From the NCBI GenBank assembly GCA_934047225.1, contig OW203998.1, forward strand, positions 17,995,280-18,059,279: a stretch of DNA of 64,000 nucleotides, given 5' to 3'. Every line of letters starts with the position of its first letter. Position 1 is the first letter of the stretch. A program made the position numbers and the translations under genes. Origin of the DNA: Ypsolopha sequella (lineage: Eukaryota; Arthropoda; Insecta; Lepidoptera; Ypsolophidae). Positions 33,066 to 44,765 of this stretch are shown here, one piece after another. Under the pieces are notes generated by a model. That model made no database searches. It was not told where the DNA came from and was given only the letters and a program-made list of their open reading frames with translations.

Positions 33066-33693
33066 AAACAATTTTCCCAAGGAAACATACCCACGCTATA
33101 ATGAAATGAAATGTCACCGTTGTTTTGTCATGCAGATCTAGTTTTCTTGACTATGCTTAGTATATTTTTGTGTCACAAGCACAGAAAGGTCAATAGCTTT
33201 AGATGGGAGTGCAGGATAAAGTAAAGTAGAAAATATACGTCTTACGTAGGAAACTGGTAACACAGTTGAGTGCTTTAACTTTTCTTTAAAGAGGAGTGTG
33301 CTTTCACAGATTTTAAAAAATTATTGACAAAATGATCTTTTTAAGAAAAAAAAATATGTTCCAATCATGGGTACTGTATCTGTTAAGTTAACAATAGATG
33401 TTTCAAATTTAAATGTTAAATATTTTATTATATTTTTACTATAATAAAATTGAAATATATTTGAAAAACCGTTTTATCAGTATTTTTACATTCATATACA
33501 TATATGTTATATTATATAATATGCTAAATGAAAAAAATATAAGTTCCAAAATACCAATTAACTTGGTTTAAAATAAGAAGAACAGTAAAACCAGTCTTTG
33601 AACTCTTACCGAGAGTTCTGCAAACCACAATAATTACTTGTTTAATTATAATCTACCTAAATAGTAGGTAATTTACTAAGAAATTGTTGAAAT

Positions 33694-34022
33694 TTTCTTA
33701 CAGATTCTTGAGTTCATAATTACTGTAATTCAAGTATTTGTTTTCTGTTTGAAAGTTGATTTCAAGGTTTTATATCTACGTATTAAATTTTGTTTTTATT
33801 GTCAGTTTGATTACTAAAATTAAATCTTCAAAAACAGTTCTTTCTAAATGCAATCCATAGATTCATGTAATTTTTTTACAGATAATACAAGAAATATATA
33901 TAAATTACAAATGGGTTGTCTCATTCATACACAAAAAAATATATAAATTAAAAATGCAAAAATATTAGTACTGAAAATTGAGTTTCCTTTAAATTCTCCA
34001 CACAAAACGGCAATTTCATAGT
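33694..34022 (+). repeat. dispersed repeat H, copy 2
   Basis: Second copy of the repeat at 20031-20412. Its right end forms the left arm of the hairpin at 33995-34055. Confidence 0.8.
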
Positions 34023-34055
34023 TGATGACTATGAAATTGCCGCGTTGTGTGGAGA
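33995..34055. repeat. 27-bp hairpin with 7-nt loop
   Basis: 33995-34021 and 34029-34055 are reverse complements at 25 of 27 positions, with loop ttgatga. The stem contains 'cggcaatttcatag'. In repeat H copy 1 only the left arm is present. Confidence 0.9.
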
Positions 34056-34589
34056 AGATATGGGTGTTTTAGAAGTGTTTTTTTGATAGAAGTTCTCATT
34101 TCTTAAAATTTAATTTACCGCGTTATTTTTCCATATTCCCAATTTCTACATACGTACGTAGAACATTAACTTACATAAAACGATGTTTTTATGTTTTTTA
34201 GTTTATTTTATTTGTTTCGTTTGATGATTACGTGGTTTATAGAAGGAAACCATAATAAAAATTATTTTCAGATAGTTATGACTTCCTTTAAAAGAAGGAA
34301 TCCCCCATTAATAAGACTATGTATTTTAGTCTTATGTTTGATTTAGTGACATTAACACGCTCCTTTCTTTATTTTTTCTATATTTTGTTTTTCACCCAAA
34401 GGTTGACTGGAAGATATTGCTATTAGCAATAAGTGCCGCCTTTGTACACTGTAAAATATTTTTGATGTTTTTTTTTCATGTTTTTTTGTAAATTAAGCGT
34501 ATTAAAAAAAAAGTAAATAGGTACCTTTTGGGCGATCGCTCTTCATCTTAGGTCCAATCGACGCTTAAGAAGCTATGCGCATTTTATTT
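34056..34589. other. AT-rich, nothing recognised
   Basis: No coding or repeat signal was identified. Confidence 0.45.
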
Positions 34590-34895
34590 TTGTCACTGTC
34601 ACTTCAAGCGAAAAATCGCGCTGTGCGAGAGGGGCGGATTCAGGGCAAAAGGTAAAAAGTTGGTTTTTATATTTTTATTAAAAAAACTAAACTAGCTAGG
34701 TACCAAAACTTCCAAAACTGAAAATCTAGATATTGTTGAAACCCATCTTATAAAATATGTTTGAGTTCTGTACATGGCTGCTACTCGTTAAACGAGAAGA
34801 AAAAGTGTGCTAGAAGACCTCATTTCAACAATTATTTCTATCGAGGAAAGTTTATCTAAATATGTTTTCCAAAATCAAATCCCTAGATTATATAG
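34590..34895 (+). repeat. dispersed repeat R, copy 1
   Basis: 'gcgagaggggcggattc', 'aaaaagt.ggtttttat', 'aaacccatctta.aaaat', 'ctcatttcaa.aa..tttcta' and 'tcgag.aa..tt' recur at 44448-44765 and 57367-57690 in order. There is no ORF. Confidence 0.7.
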
Positions 34896-35610
34896 TCAAA
34901 ATGTATATACCAGAAACTAATTATAATTTTCCGTGTATTTCATGAGATACATAGAAAAGAAACACCCGTATTTTTTTCGCATATCGCCGGCGTGTTGGTA
35001 GCCAAGCGTGAACACATATCGTGAATATTAAAATATATTGTTGGAGACTCTCACTTTGGGGACACCAGACTTCATTTTATCGTCATTTAAGAATATGGCC
35101 TACCTTAGCAACTTTTTTTACTACCCGTCCAGCGGCAAAAGTCCATCAATGGCAAAACGATTATATGTTGGCTCACTGGCCTCTTTTTCTTGGACGCGTG
35201 ATACTAATGATCACGCAGCGAAACTTGGACGAAACAATAAATTAGTGTGTTTTTAGCTAATACTGAAATATTTTTTAGGCAAAAAAATATTGGATTTAAG
35301 TAGAATCCCTTCATATTTTTATTACCTATTTTATAAAAAAAAAAATACAAATTACCGTGTTCTTGAAACGAACGCTTGAAAACAAAAAAAAGAGGGTGGA
35401 TAACTTTTTTTTTGACATAAGTATAAATTTTAATACACTATTTATAAGTAGAATCCTTAGATAAAATATCAATGAATCAATTTTTTTTTTACCATACAAG
35501 GAGAGTTCGAATTTCTTCAAACGAATCCTCGGAAGTCTGGCGCTGTTCATGCTCTAGGGTCATGTACAGTCTTAAATAATATTATATCCATTTTTTTCAC
35601 AAATACCTAA
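34896..35610. other. no gene recognised; two overlapping short frames at 35021-35256
   Basis: A moderately GC-rich patch at 35034-35250 has two overlapping + frames of 72-74 codons. Neither has a recognised domain; it may be a transposon scrap. Confidence 0.4.
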
Positions 35611-35832
35611 ACTGGATGTTAAGGTGACGTTGCGAAAGCCGGAAACTGCCGTTAGAACTCGTCCACAAGAACAACATTTTGTAAAAGAAAATTTGAAAAC
35701 TGTTGTCTCATATATTTTGGTTGGGTAGCTGTGTAACTTTTCTATCGAACAGCTAAATTTTTTTTGCGTTCGCAGTAGGTCGTATGGGCGAGACTATCGC
35801 CAATTTGCGGCAATTTCATCTTAACACCCAGT
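35611..35832. repeat. MITE, ~222 bp, TIR ACTGGRTGTTAAG
   Basis: The left end 'actggatgttaaggtgacgt' and inverted right end 'actgggtgttaagatgaaat' match over about 25 bp and continue 'tgc.g.aa'. A single left end of the family sits at 21135-21190. Confidence 0.8.
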
Positions 35833-36124
35833 AATATAACTAGCAGTCGAGTGCGTTCTAATTTATTAAGAGAGGTGTCATGAATATCTTAACATTATAA
35901 GAATTTTGCGCCTTTCAACCTGTTTTTATCTCGGCTGAAGATCGTTATCATTATTGTATATGGTGTTAAATAATTCATGATACAATTTATCTTTCATGAT
36001 GGCGAGAATGCGAGCTAATAACGTAATGGATTGGTATTCCATCATAAAATAGAAACCCTTAGCGAAGACTAGGTGCCTCTGACGTACAAAGGAATATGAA
36101 ATAACTCAAAAATGGCCGATTCGA

Positions 36125-36425
36125 ATATGGTCTTTGTAATTACTTTCTACTGCCTCTTAAAATACTCGACTACAAATCAGAAGGTCACGAGTTCAAATCC
36201 CGTTAAAGAGGCACATTTTGTGTTCTTTTTGCGTGCTTCGGCCATATTTGTACCCAAAGCACAAAAGAAAAAGTAGTACTACCCCAAAGTACGGTGTTAT
36301 GTCTAACCCAACCCTCAAGATGGGATGTAATAATCGTAGGTGAAACGTAGGTGATTTGTATTTCACAGTCTATGTTCGGAAACTTCTCTGAATCTCTTTC
36401 GGGGATTCATTTAAAAATAAAAAAT
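36125..36425 (+). mobile_element. tRNA-derived SINE
   Basis: A B-box 'gagttcaaatccc' lies at 36189-36201, then 'gcgtgcttcgg', 'gggatgtaataatcgtaggt', 'acagtct', 'gaaacttctctgaatctc' and 'tcggggattca'. The body matches 11800-12090. A 60-bp segment in the middle ('aagtagtactaccccaaagt') is not shared. Confidence 0.75.
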
Positions 36426-36893
36426 GTAGTTTTTCAACTTACGGGACCCGTTAATATTGTGTACAACACCTCTTGAAAGCCTTCCATGAATACAGCTTCC
36501 TCCTTGAAGGAGATTTTCACCATTTGAAGAGCAAATCATGGAAATGAGTTGTTTTGGTCGGGCTGTGAAAACTACAAAAGCTTTTGAATATTTAACAGTA
36601 GGACAATCATGGCATAATTAACATACCTAATGTGTAGATAATATTGTTTGCTGGTCGTGACAAATCCAAGGTACAATGAAGGACAGCATAATTTTATACT
36701 AAAGTATAAAACAGTATTTAGTCATTCTTTGTTTTAAATTTGTTATGGACTTGCTTTTGTGTTTAACAAACTGTTGGTTTTTTTTTCATTCGTCCGCTTA
36801 GTTCGTCCACGGTTGGACATAAATTAACTGAAATTAATTAAAAGTATATAAATTAACTATTATTTTTTATGATTTTTAAAGAATTGTCTGATA

Positions 36894-37082
36894 TGACGTC
36901 ACTTGAGAATTTTAGACGTTACACTGATTGTGATGAGTGATTGCTTATAAAAAAAAGTGGTCTGTCTCTGTTTGTCTACTCATCTGTCATCCAGCTGTCA
37001 AATTCGTCGGAAGCAAATTATTCAAAATTTATCTTGATAGCAAAAGACACGTTTCTAAACAGCCATTTCTCAAGTGACGTCA
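36894..37082. repeat. 16-bp perfect inverted repeat around a 157-bp core
   Basis: TGACGTCACTTGAGAA at 36894-36909 is exactly inverted at 37067-37082. Each arm contains the CRE-type palindrome TGACGTCA. This fits a small DNA-element terminus; any role as a binding site is speculation. Confidence 0.75.
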
Positions 37083-37615
37083 CACGAAGGCAAATGGAAG
37101 TTGCAGCTATTTCGTAAAAGTATCCATCATCATGAGATTTTTTAGACCACAAGTTCCAAAATACGGCTTATTAAACCTAAATCTCAAAATGGTTTTCGAA
37201 TTAACACACTTTAACATAATTTAATATAAGCCAATTGTCTAAGTACTGAAGTTTTTAAAATCATCTTTTTTTTTCGGTACCTTGATTGCATGAGAATCAT
37301 ATAAACTAATTAATAAATGAAAACATTCTACTAAACAATTTACTTACGTTACGCCTGAAATTTATGACAAACTAAATGTGTATAAAAGCCCATAAACTTT
37401 CCATTCGAATCCACTGAGGAAGAAATAAAAATAAAATGGCGCAACTAGGGAAATAACCTAAAATGGCGGTTACATCGTAAAAATGTATCTGTTACAGGGA
37501 ATGTAAAAATAAAAAATTACGCACTTTGAAATAACTGCCTGGAATAGCAAGAGGAATATTCAACGTAACTATTTTTTCAGCTGGAATTAAACTGTTCCGT
37601 CTTTGACATCTTAAG

Positions 37616-38163
37616 GTCTTAGCACAAAGTGCATAACTTAACTTTGTATTTCTTGTTTAGGAGTTAAAAATTGAAAAACATTTTGGTATGTGGCAGTTAA
37701 CACCAATAGTTCAGTATTAATGAGGTTCATAAAGTAAGAGTTTGTAATTTAATGCACAATTAGTCATAATCTGGTCCAAACAAAGTTAAAACAGCATTTA
37801 ACCTTAAGTTAAACGTCAGTAGCTTAGCGCAAAGTTCATAACTTTTCTAGAAATTTAAATTTGAAAAACGTTTTGGGCTGTGGCATTTTACGCCAATAGT
37901 TTAGTATTATTGAGGTTCATAAAGCAAGAGTTTAAAATTGTACACAATTAGTCATGATCTTCTCAAAATCAACTTAAAATGCTGTTTTAACCTTGTTTGG
38001 ACAAGTTCATGACTAATTGTGCATTAAATTTCAAAATCATGCTTTATAAACCTCACTAATACTGAACTATTGGCGTCAACTGCTACATATCAAAATAATT
38101 TTTAATTTTTAACGTCTAAACAAGAAATACAAAATGCACTTTGCACTAAGCGACTGACGTTTA
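37616..38163. repeat. three-arm repeat: two direct copies and one inverted copy
   Basis: Arms of about 170-190 bp lie at 37616-37808 and 37809-37990 (same direction) and 37993-38163 (opposite). Shared blocks are 'cagt.gcttag.gcaaagt', 'tttcttgttta', 'gacgccaatagttcagtatt', 'gaggttcataaag' and 'taatgcacaattagtcat.a'. The second and third arms can fold on each other with almost no loop. Confidence 0.85.
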
Positions 38164-38582
38164 TCCTTGAACTTCTGCGTTCTACATGCTACCGTCAACT
38201 ACACCAATTTTGACGTCACACATCTGGGACTATCTTGCTCACTCCCACGTTTCCGTCCCTCTCGGTGATGTAAAACGCGGCAATTCAGACGGTAAGAAAG
38301 TTTGCAAATCCAATCCATCTCAGGTGAAATCAGTTTGATCCCTTATTGTCTAACTTAGAGTAACTATAGTGTATCCCCTAAGTTGTCTAAGTTCAAGGTC
38401 TATCGCGATCGCTTTTAAATATATCGTGATTAGTTAAAAAAGACGTCACATAAAATTTTTTGCCAGTCTCGGTACTTTGAAAGCGATAGCGAAAGTTCTT
38501 GAAGCTAGACAATAGTCATATTTTGTTAGGAGGCGTGTGGGTATCGTACACAACCTGGCGCGACATCATCGTCTGACCCGAA
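38164..38582. other. unrecognised sequence
   Basis: GC-richer than its surroundings at 38200-38300 and 38530-38580. No frame or repeat partner was recognised. Confidence 0.4.
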
Positions 38583-38797
38583 TAGACTACGGACGTACCG
38601 TAGGTAACCCTATGTATCGAGTAACATGATGTGACCAATTCGTAGTTGTGTAGATACAAAAACTACATCGAAATAAACAGGGTTGGCTGGACGCAAACTT
38701 ATTTATTTTGACGTAGTTTTTTTTCGACACAACTACAAATTGGTCCCATCTTGTTACTCGATACATAGGGTTACCGACTGTACGCTCCTAGTCTATA
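38583..38797. repeat. MITE, ~215 bp, ~95-bp terminal inverted repeats
   Basis: The left and inverted right arms share 'tagacta', 'cgtac.gt.ggtaaccctat', 'gtatcgagtaaca.gatg' and 'gaccaatt.gtagttgtgt'. The central spacer is about 25 bp with 'gggttggctggacgc'. Confidence 0.85.
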
Positions 38798-38942
38798 CGG
38801 TGCGATTCAGAAGTCTGTGCATGTGTGTGTTTTTTTATTGCATAATAATAACCTAATTTTGACTTTCATGTGGGACAACGAAAAGCTAGAAAATATAAAC
38901 AACGTGGTGTTTTCATTTTATTTATTTCATAGAATAGACATA

Positions 38943-39097
38943 CAGTGCTCCCAAAGTAATAATACGCATACAAATCTATAGCCGAGCGACCGGACGTACC
39001 ACGTGACCTTATTTATTGTATAGAAAGTGTAAGGAAATGCGAACTTTGCCGAACAGTGGCGAAGACTTGTATGCGCGTTATTACTTTGGGAGCACTA
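38943..39097. repeat. MITE, 155 bp, Tc1/mariner-type ends
   Basis: The outer 36 bp are inverted copies with few mismatches ('agtgctcccaaagtaataa', 'cgcatacaa.tct'). TA flanks both ends (38941-38942 and 39098-39099), consistent with a TA target duplication. No ORF. Confidence 0.85.
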
Positions 39098-39099
39098 TA

Positions 39100-40544
39100 C
39101 AATATTGTAATAAACTAATCAGTATTTGACTACATTATGTTAGGAATTAGGAAGACTAAAATATGGTGAATTTTTAGATTTCATTTACTATTTACTTGTT
39201 TATTCGTATATAGGTAAACGTCAAAAGCTTCTTCTTCTAATAAAAAAAATGGATAGTACTTAGAACTAGAATATTGTTACAAAAATAAATTTTGTGAAGA
39301 AATATTCAGTAAAGAATTTCACAAAACGTCTGTCAAACTGACATCAGACACAATAAGATTACAGGTTTTAAGATGAATTTTCATTTGAAAGCCCATATTA
39401 GAAACTTAGACGTTCTTTACATTGATTTAAATTCAAGTAACTAGGCAAGACAAATTCAAGCATTATATTTCCCGAACAATGCAAAAGCAGTTTATTATAC
39501 ACACGCATTTTACGGGGGTTTTTGTATCTTAACAGAACCCTAAAAAGATAATCATCTTCACAGCGGGCTAGTCACGTTAAGCCTATATTTACTTATTCCC
39601 GCAACATGTCAATAGCTATTTACCCTCAGATCAATACGGAACCCCTTTGCGTGTCGGAAACCAGTAATGTTTCCGGGGTACCTACGGATCTCTAATAAGG
39701 GGAAATCAAAAGCTGTTCAATCCTTGTAGGTATTGTTCGAACAATTTTAAGGGGAAATTGCAATATTAATAATATGGATCGGATACACAAAAGGTTATTT
39801 GCCTCTCCATATTCTCTGAATGAAGTATTAAATAACTTTTATTATTAATTTTATATTTTTTTTATACAAACGTATTGAACTAAAGTTTATAACTACTGTT
39901 TGTCTGCTAAAGCTGCCAGTTCTGGATACTTTAATTGAAAAGTGGGTGTACGAGTGTCATATTTTTCAGTTGACAACAAACATCTCTGTGGGAAAATATG
40001 TTGATACAAAGTTTGAAACTTTGACTCTTAAGGCGGGGTTCTCCCAATTTTGTCTCTTTTCAAACTAATTTTAAAACATGAATGTGTAATAATAAAATTT
40101 TGAAAAGATATAGGAGCTTAATATTTCGGGTGTCCGATACGCAATTACATGCATTTCCCTGCATCCAATAAAATCGCAAAGATATGTCCAAACTAAGTTG
40201 TAAATATCATTGTATTAAAGTTATATTAGGTTTTGACCAGAAAAAAATTAAAAGTGGTAGAAAAAAAAAAAAATTAAAATAATATAAAAATATAAAAAAT
40301 ATAAAAAAAATACGAAAATGAGATATAAAACGGCCGTCATATTAAAAACCCATCTTTCTCATTCCAAAATAATAAATAAAAACAATTTGAAATCGCGAGA
40401 TTTCTGAGGGGTCCGTTTCCACTGAGCAGGATAGACGAGTGTTGGAGTAGGACCGATTTCTCCGGATATCCTCGCCTTAATTTTCCTATTCATAGTTCCG
40501 CTCTTATTTTACTTCTGTAATGACTAGTAGTTTTTAAATAATAT
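39100..40544. other. AT-rich, nothing recognised
   Basis: A/T homopolymer-rich low-complexity sequence lies at 40256-40315. 'acagaaccctaaaaaga' at 39532 may be a scrap of the 'ggttccgta' family. Confidence 0.5.
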
Positions 40545-40940
40545 TTATCGACTCCAATGCTGCAATAAGGTAATTACAACATCAAAAGCGGTTTTATAAG
40601 TACCTACATTGTTTGACCGATGTTATAATATTATATTATGCACCGCAATTCTGCGCTGTGATTAAGCAATAACGGTCTGTCTTAATTTCTTAAGCCAAGC
40701 CCCTTTACTCTTCTCGTTTCCGATTGGTCTTAGCCATCTACATATTTATTTCATCATGACGAGTATCACGGCAGATTTATGACAAGTCCCCTTTTTTTCA
40801 TTTTTCGTAAAATTGTTTTTAATGGTCTTAGATAAAGTATTGTGTGCAACTGGACATAATTAGACATTGGGACACCTGTGCAGTCTATTACGAAACGTAC
40901 ACACCAATATCTCACATTATGTCACAGTTGCACAAACTAT
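40545..40940 (-). repeat. dispersed repeat J, copy 2
   Basis: The reverse complement matches the two halves of 32335-33065 without the 300-bp middle. 40847-40940 is itself an imperfect palindrome, with 'gtgcaact..gacataat' at both sides, so repeat J includes a MITE-like hairpin. Confidence 0.7.
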
Positions 40941-41689
40941 TTTGTATCAACGTTCGGTTAATGGATGAGCCATTGGGACAAAAGAGTTTAAATTAACAGT
41001 GTAACTTACAGTTTTAGCTTACAAATACTAAATGTAATATAAAATTTTAGTTTTATTAAAAATAAACAAATAAAATTCAAGAAAAGATACATTTAAAGAA
41101 TTTAACTACTCATTTTTAAAGTGTAAAAGTGTTAAAGCGCTTTTGACTGATGATGTGCTTGAACAAAACAAATCTATGTCAAGCGAAATATTATTGAAAA
41201 GAGAACTCGCTCTTGATAAGCATGCATTCTGTCTATGTCTAGTATTGCATGCATATACGTATAGAAGTTCAGGGTGTCTCATAGTCATACCTATAAAAAA
41301 AAAAAAAGATTTTTGGTCAGAGCTTGTGATCTTTATAACAAAGACTTTATTGATCTCGACATATTGCATCTTTCGCTGGGTCAGTTTAGAGGTAAATTAT
41401 TTAATACTTTTAAAAACAATTGTTAGTTTTTTTATTCATTTTGTATTTTTGTATATGTTTATCAATATTTTTCTTTTTTTTTTTATGTGCCGGTTGTTTA
41501 TGTAGCTTGTTGTGTGTGTTTTTAATAATTAGTATCTCGTGTTGTTGTTAAAAAAAAGTGCATTAATTAATTGTAGTACTAAGATTTCTGTGGAAATGAT
41601 TTTGGTTTTATATTTTATATATTTTTAATTGTAATTATGTTATAACAAAACTGTATGTTTCCCAATAAATAAATAAATAAATATATATT
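40941..41689. other. AT-rich; 120-codon frame without recognised domain
   Basis: The + frame 41143-41505 ends in a run of Phe, Leu and Ile from T-rich DNA and is probably not a gene. A 95-bp GC-richer part (41140-41235) gives 'MTDDVLEQNKSMSSEILLKR', with no family recognised. (AAAT)n lies at 41664-41685. Confidence 0.4.
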
Positions 41690-41904
41690 TAGAGAAGTCC
41701 TTGACTCACTCACTCACTCACTGAATCATCAACGCCCAGCCCAAAGCCCAAAGCCCCAGCCCAGCCCTTGGATCTAGAAAGCTTATATTTTTCACAGAGG
41801 CTCCCTTTAAAATGTAGACAAAAAAAAAGGCTGGATTTTTCAAAATTTCCAGGGGTCGGGAAAAACGGTATCCACGCGAGCAAAGCCGCGAGGCGTCCGC
41901 TAGT
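41690..41904 (+). mobile_element. possible Helitron 3' end
   Basis: The segment has '(gactcact)n', 'gaatcatcaacgcccagccc' with duplicated 'aaagccc' units, 'cttatatttttcacagaggc' and finally 'gcgagcaaagccgcgaggcg' followed by 'tccgCTAGT'. A GC-rich, hairpin-prone stretch followed by CTAG before a T is how lepidopteran non-autonomous Helitrons end. The 5' end was not found. Confidence 0.5.
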
Positions 41905-42856
41905 TTTGCATAAAATAAAATCTAGTTGTTAAAAACCTGTAAATTGAGTATTTTGATTCTAACATAGAAAAAATACCATTTATTTTCGTCTAACAAAGAA
42001 ACCAATTTTCTATGTTTGGAACGCGGTCGGAATTCACAATGAAATGAGGCAGTAAAAGTTAAGTTCGTTGAACGCATTAGTGTTTTTCTTTGTTCACAAA
42101 TTGGTCCATCAGTTATGGAGTGTAGTATCAGATTAAGATTTTTGGATTCTTTGACAAACTTTTATGGGCTTAAAAGTTATATTTGGCATAGGCTAATTAA
42201 TCGAAGAAAAAAACGTAGACTGACTCCACGCAGCAAAACAATCATATTGGAGGGTTTTGAGCTAATACTGAATTATTTAATAATGCAAAAATGAATAGTA
42301 TTGAAGACAATTCACTTCATTTAATTATTATATTAAGAAAAAAATCAGATCGTTCCCGTAACAGTATTCTTTTAAGGAACACTTTAAACCCAAAAAAATA
42401 TAGTCAAATTATTATTTTTTTACAAATCTTTATGCATTTTTATGAGGGCGCATTTCGAATTCAATCTACTAAATGGAGTTCAAAATTGTGAAAAAAAATT
42501 ATGGGTTTAAAATTTATGACCAAAAAGGACGAGAATGGCCATAGAAAAAAAAACAAGAAAATTTACCTCTTGTGTTGACCGAGTTTATATTTGTAAAATG
42601 TGCGACTACTAAGCCAAATATTAGGTAAATAATATCACGTCCATAGAAACAAGAGACCCAAGAAGCGATTTTATAAATATTTTTATATTTCGAGAGTTAT
42701 TAATAAAAACTAAGTTTTTATTGATCACGGGTTTCTCGTTAGTCACCGAACAACCACTACTCTGAGCACGCTAATTTGAACAAAAAGTAAACGTCATAGA
42801 GTTGATCTGATTTTTGGTTAATGCAAAATAAGCTGCTCAATCTGTCTTTATAACTT
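41905..42856. other. AT-rich, nothing recognised
   Basis: The longest frame is 66 codons (42291-42491), without a domain. Confidence 0.45.
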
Positions 42857-43376
42857 AAAAAAAGCGGTCAAGTGCGAGTCAGACTCGCATACCTAGGGTT
42901 CCGTATCGAGGATTAAAAATTTTATTTTGTAATTTTTTTCAAGAATTTCTCAACCATTATATTTTGCCTGTAATCTTTATGTAAACACATATAAGCATGA
43001 TTTTTTTATATTTTTCGGTTCATGGTTTTTTGAGGATTACTCGAGGTAAATTTAATTTTATTAGTTAATTTAATAGGTATTTTTAAAATCAACTTTCTTC
43101 ATTCATTCTCACCATGCTCTAAGCCCATATTGTATTTTTATAAAATATTTGTCATTTATCTCTCTTTTGTTTTGGAAATATTTTGAACAATCTAAAATTT
43201 TTTTTTTTCGCCCTACAATTTGCGCAAACTATTGATATTTTTGTGCCAAAATTTCAAGTCTTTCTGTTTTACGGTGCTAAAGTTATGAGGCTGTGACATA
43301 CGGACGGACGGATGAACAACAAAGTCTCCCCATAAAGGTTCCTTTTATACCTTTTAGGTACTATGGAACCCTAAAA
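42857..43376 (+). mobile_element. interspersed repeat, 'ggttccgta' family (copy 2, most complete)
   Basis: It starts 'gtcaagtgcgagtcagact', 'cgcatacctagggttccgta' and ends 'taggtactatggaaccctaa', so the ends are partly inverted ('agggttcc'/'ggaaccct'). '(ggac)n' motifs lie near 43300. At about 520 bp with no ORF it is a non-autonomous interspersed element, repeated at 2683, 46441 and 50459. Confidence 0.7.
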
Positions 43377-43652
43377 CAGACGAACATTTTTTTTTCTATT
43401 TTAGGATAATCCTAATTTTGTAAAACGAATTATCCAAAGTCTGGCTTTGTTGATATTCTAAGCTCAGGATCACTGTAGTATTCTTTATTTTTTAATGTAC
43501 ACAGAAAAGCAGTAAAGACATATAATACATGAAAAGATATGTACACAGGCGAGCTTATCTCTAAAAAGAAATTTCTTCCAGAAATTTTATAAAAATAGGT
43601 AATCATACATACGTGTACTACAAAAGATATTATATCCTAAATAATATATATA

Positions 43653-43918
43653 TACAAGGTGAATTTATGAACATCGTCCAAATTCATACTTGAGCCTTGG
43701 TGAGTGATCAGTATCATGAACCAATTACGATTTTTGTAAAATTCATAAAATGAAATTTCGACTCCCCATAGTGATTCACTCAGGATTGGGAGTGAATTAC
43801 TATGGGAAGTAAAAATTTCATTATACGAATTTCACAAAAATTGTTACCTATTCATGATGCTGATCACCTACCAAGCCCCCAATATGAATTTGGACGATGA
43901 TCAAAAAGTCACCTTGTA
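43653..43918. repeat. MITE, 266 bp, long terminal inverted repeats, in a TA tract
   Basis: TACAAGGTGA marks both outer ends. Arms of about 120 bp share 'catcgtccaaattcata', 'gtgatca', 'atcatgaa', 'aaattc.tataatgaaattt' and 'ccatagt.attcac'. The element sits within TATATA runs on both sides, which fits TA-targeted insertion. Confidence 0.9.
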
Positions 43919-44447
43919 TATATATATATATATTACGATATCGATATGTAAATTATCGTAATATATCTATAGTATCGAATTTAACCCAAATCAAAATTGC
44001 AGAAGTGGGTTAGTATGTAGTATGTAGGTAGTGTTGCTTTAGATCCGAAATCGTTCGAATTTTTCTCAACAAATCATTGTTAAAGTCATAGAATTAAAGT
44101 TTGTGGATTTATTAATAATTTGCAATATTCCGCTAATTTAAACTTAACATGCTATTCAAAATGCAGACTCAAGCACTGCCCGCCCTCTCGCATAAAACAT
44201 GCACAAGCAAAGCAAGCAGAACGAGCACAAATAAATCAATTTTAAATAACGAGCAAGAAAACTTATTGACACCTGTTTCGCCTCTAAACGAGGCATCCTC
44301 GGGATGGGTTGTCCGCCCGACCGCTCGACAACAAATGACCTAATCACACATATATCCACAAATTCATGATGGACTTCCGCAAAGTAACGCCTTTTTCAAT
44401 AAATTTTGTACAATTAAAATACTAACACAAAGTCATTGCCTTGTAGT

Positions 44448-44765
44448 TAAGGCGATACGTAAATCCCTGTTACTCCATATGCGAAAATCCCTCAGTGCAA
44501 GTGGGACGGATTCGTGGAAAAGTAGCAAAAAGTCGGTTTTTTATTAATATAAAATATACTAAGCTATTTTGTTAAAAATATTTTCAAGGAGACTTTAGAA
44601 ATACATAATATCCACATTCTGAATGCAATTTCACAATAAAATTAGTTAGGATTTCAGAATAACAGGAAAAAATAAAACAATTTAGAGGTCTTTTCGGAAT
44701 TAAATTCTATCGAGAAAATTTCATCCAATCGCGTTTTCCTTCAATGAGAATCTTAATTATAGTGG
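44448..44765 (+). repeat. dispersed repeat R, copy 2
   Basis: 'aaggcgata.gt', 'gttactccatatgcga', 'ggattcgtgga.aagt', 'aaaaagtcggttttttatt' and 'ttctatcgagaaaatttc' match 57367-57690 and, less fully, 34590-34895. Confidence 0.75.

Noticed and set aside
41143..41505. 120-codon membrane protein
   Set aside because: The hydrophobic half is a by-product of T-rich DNA; no start context, homologous motif or exon signal supports it.
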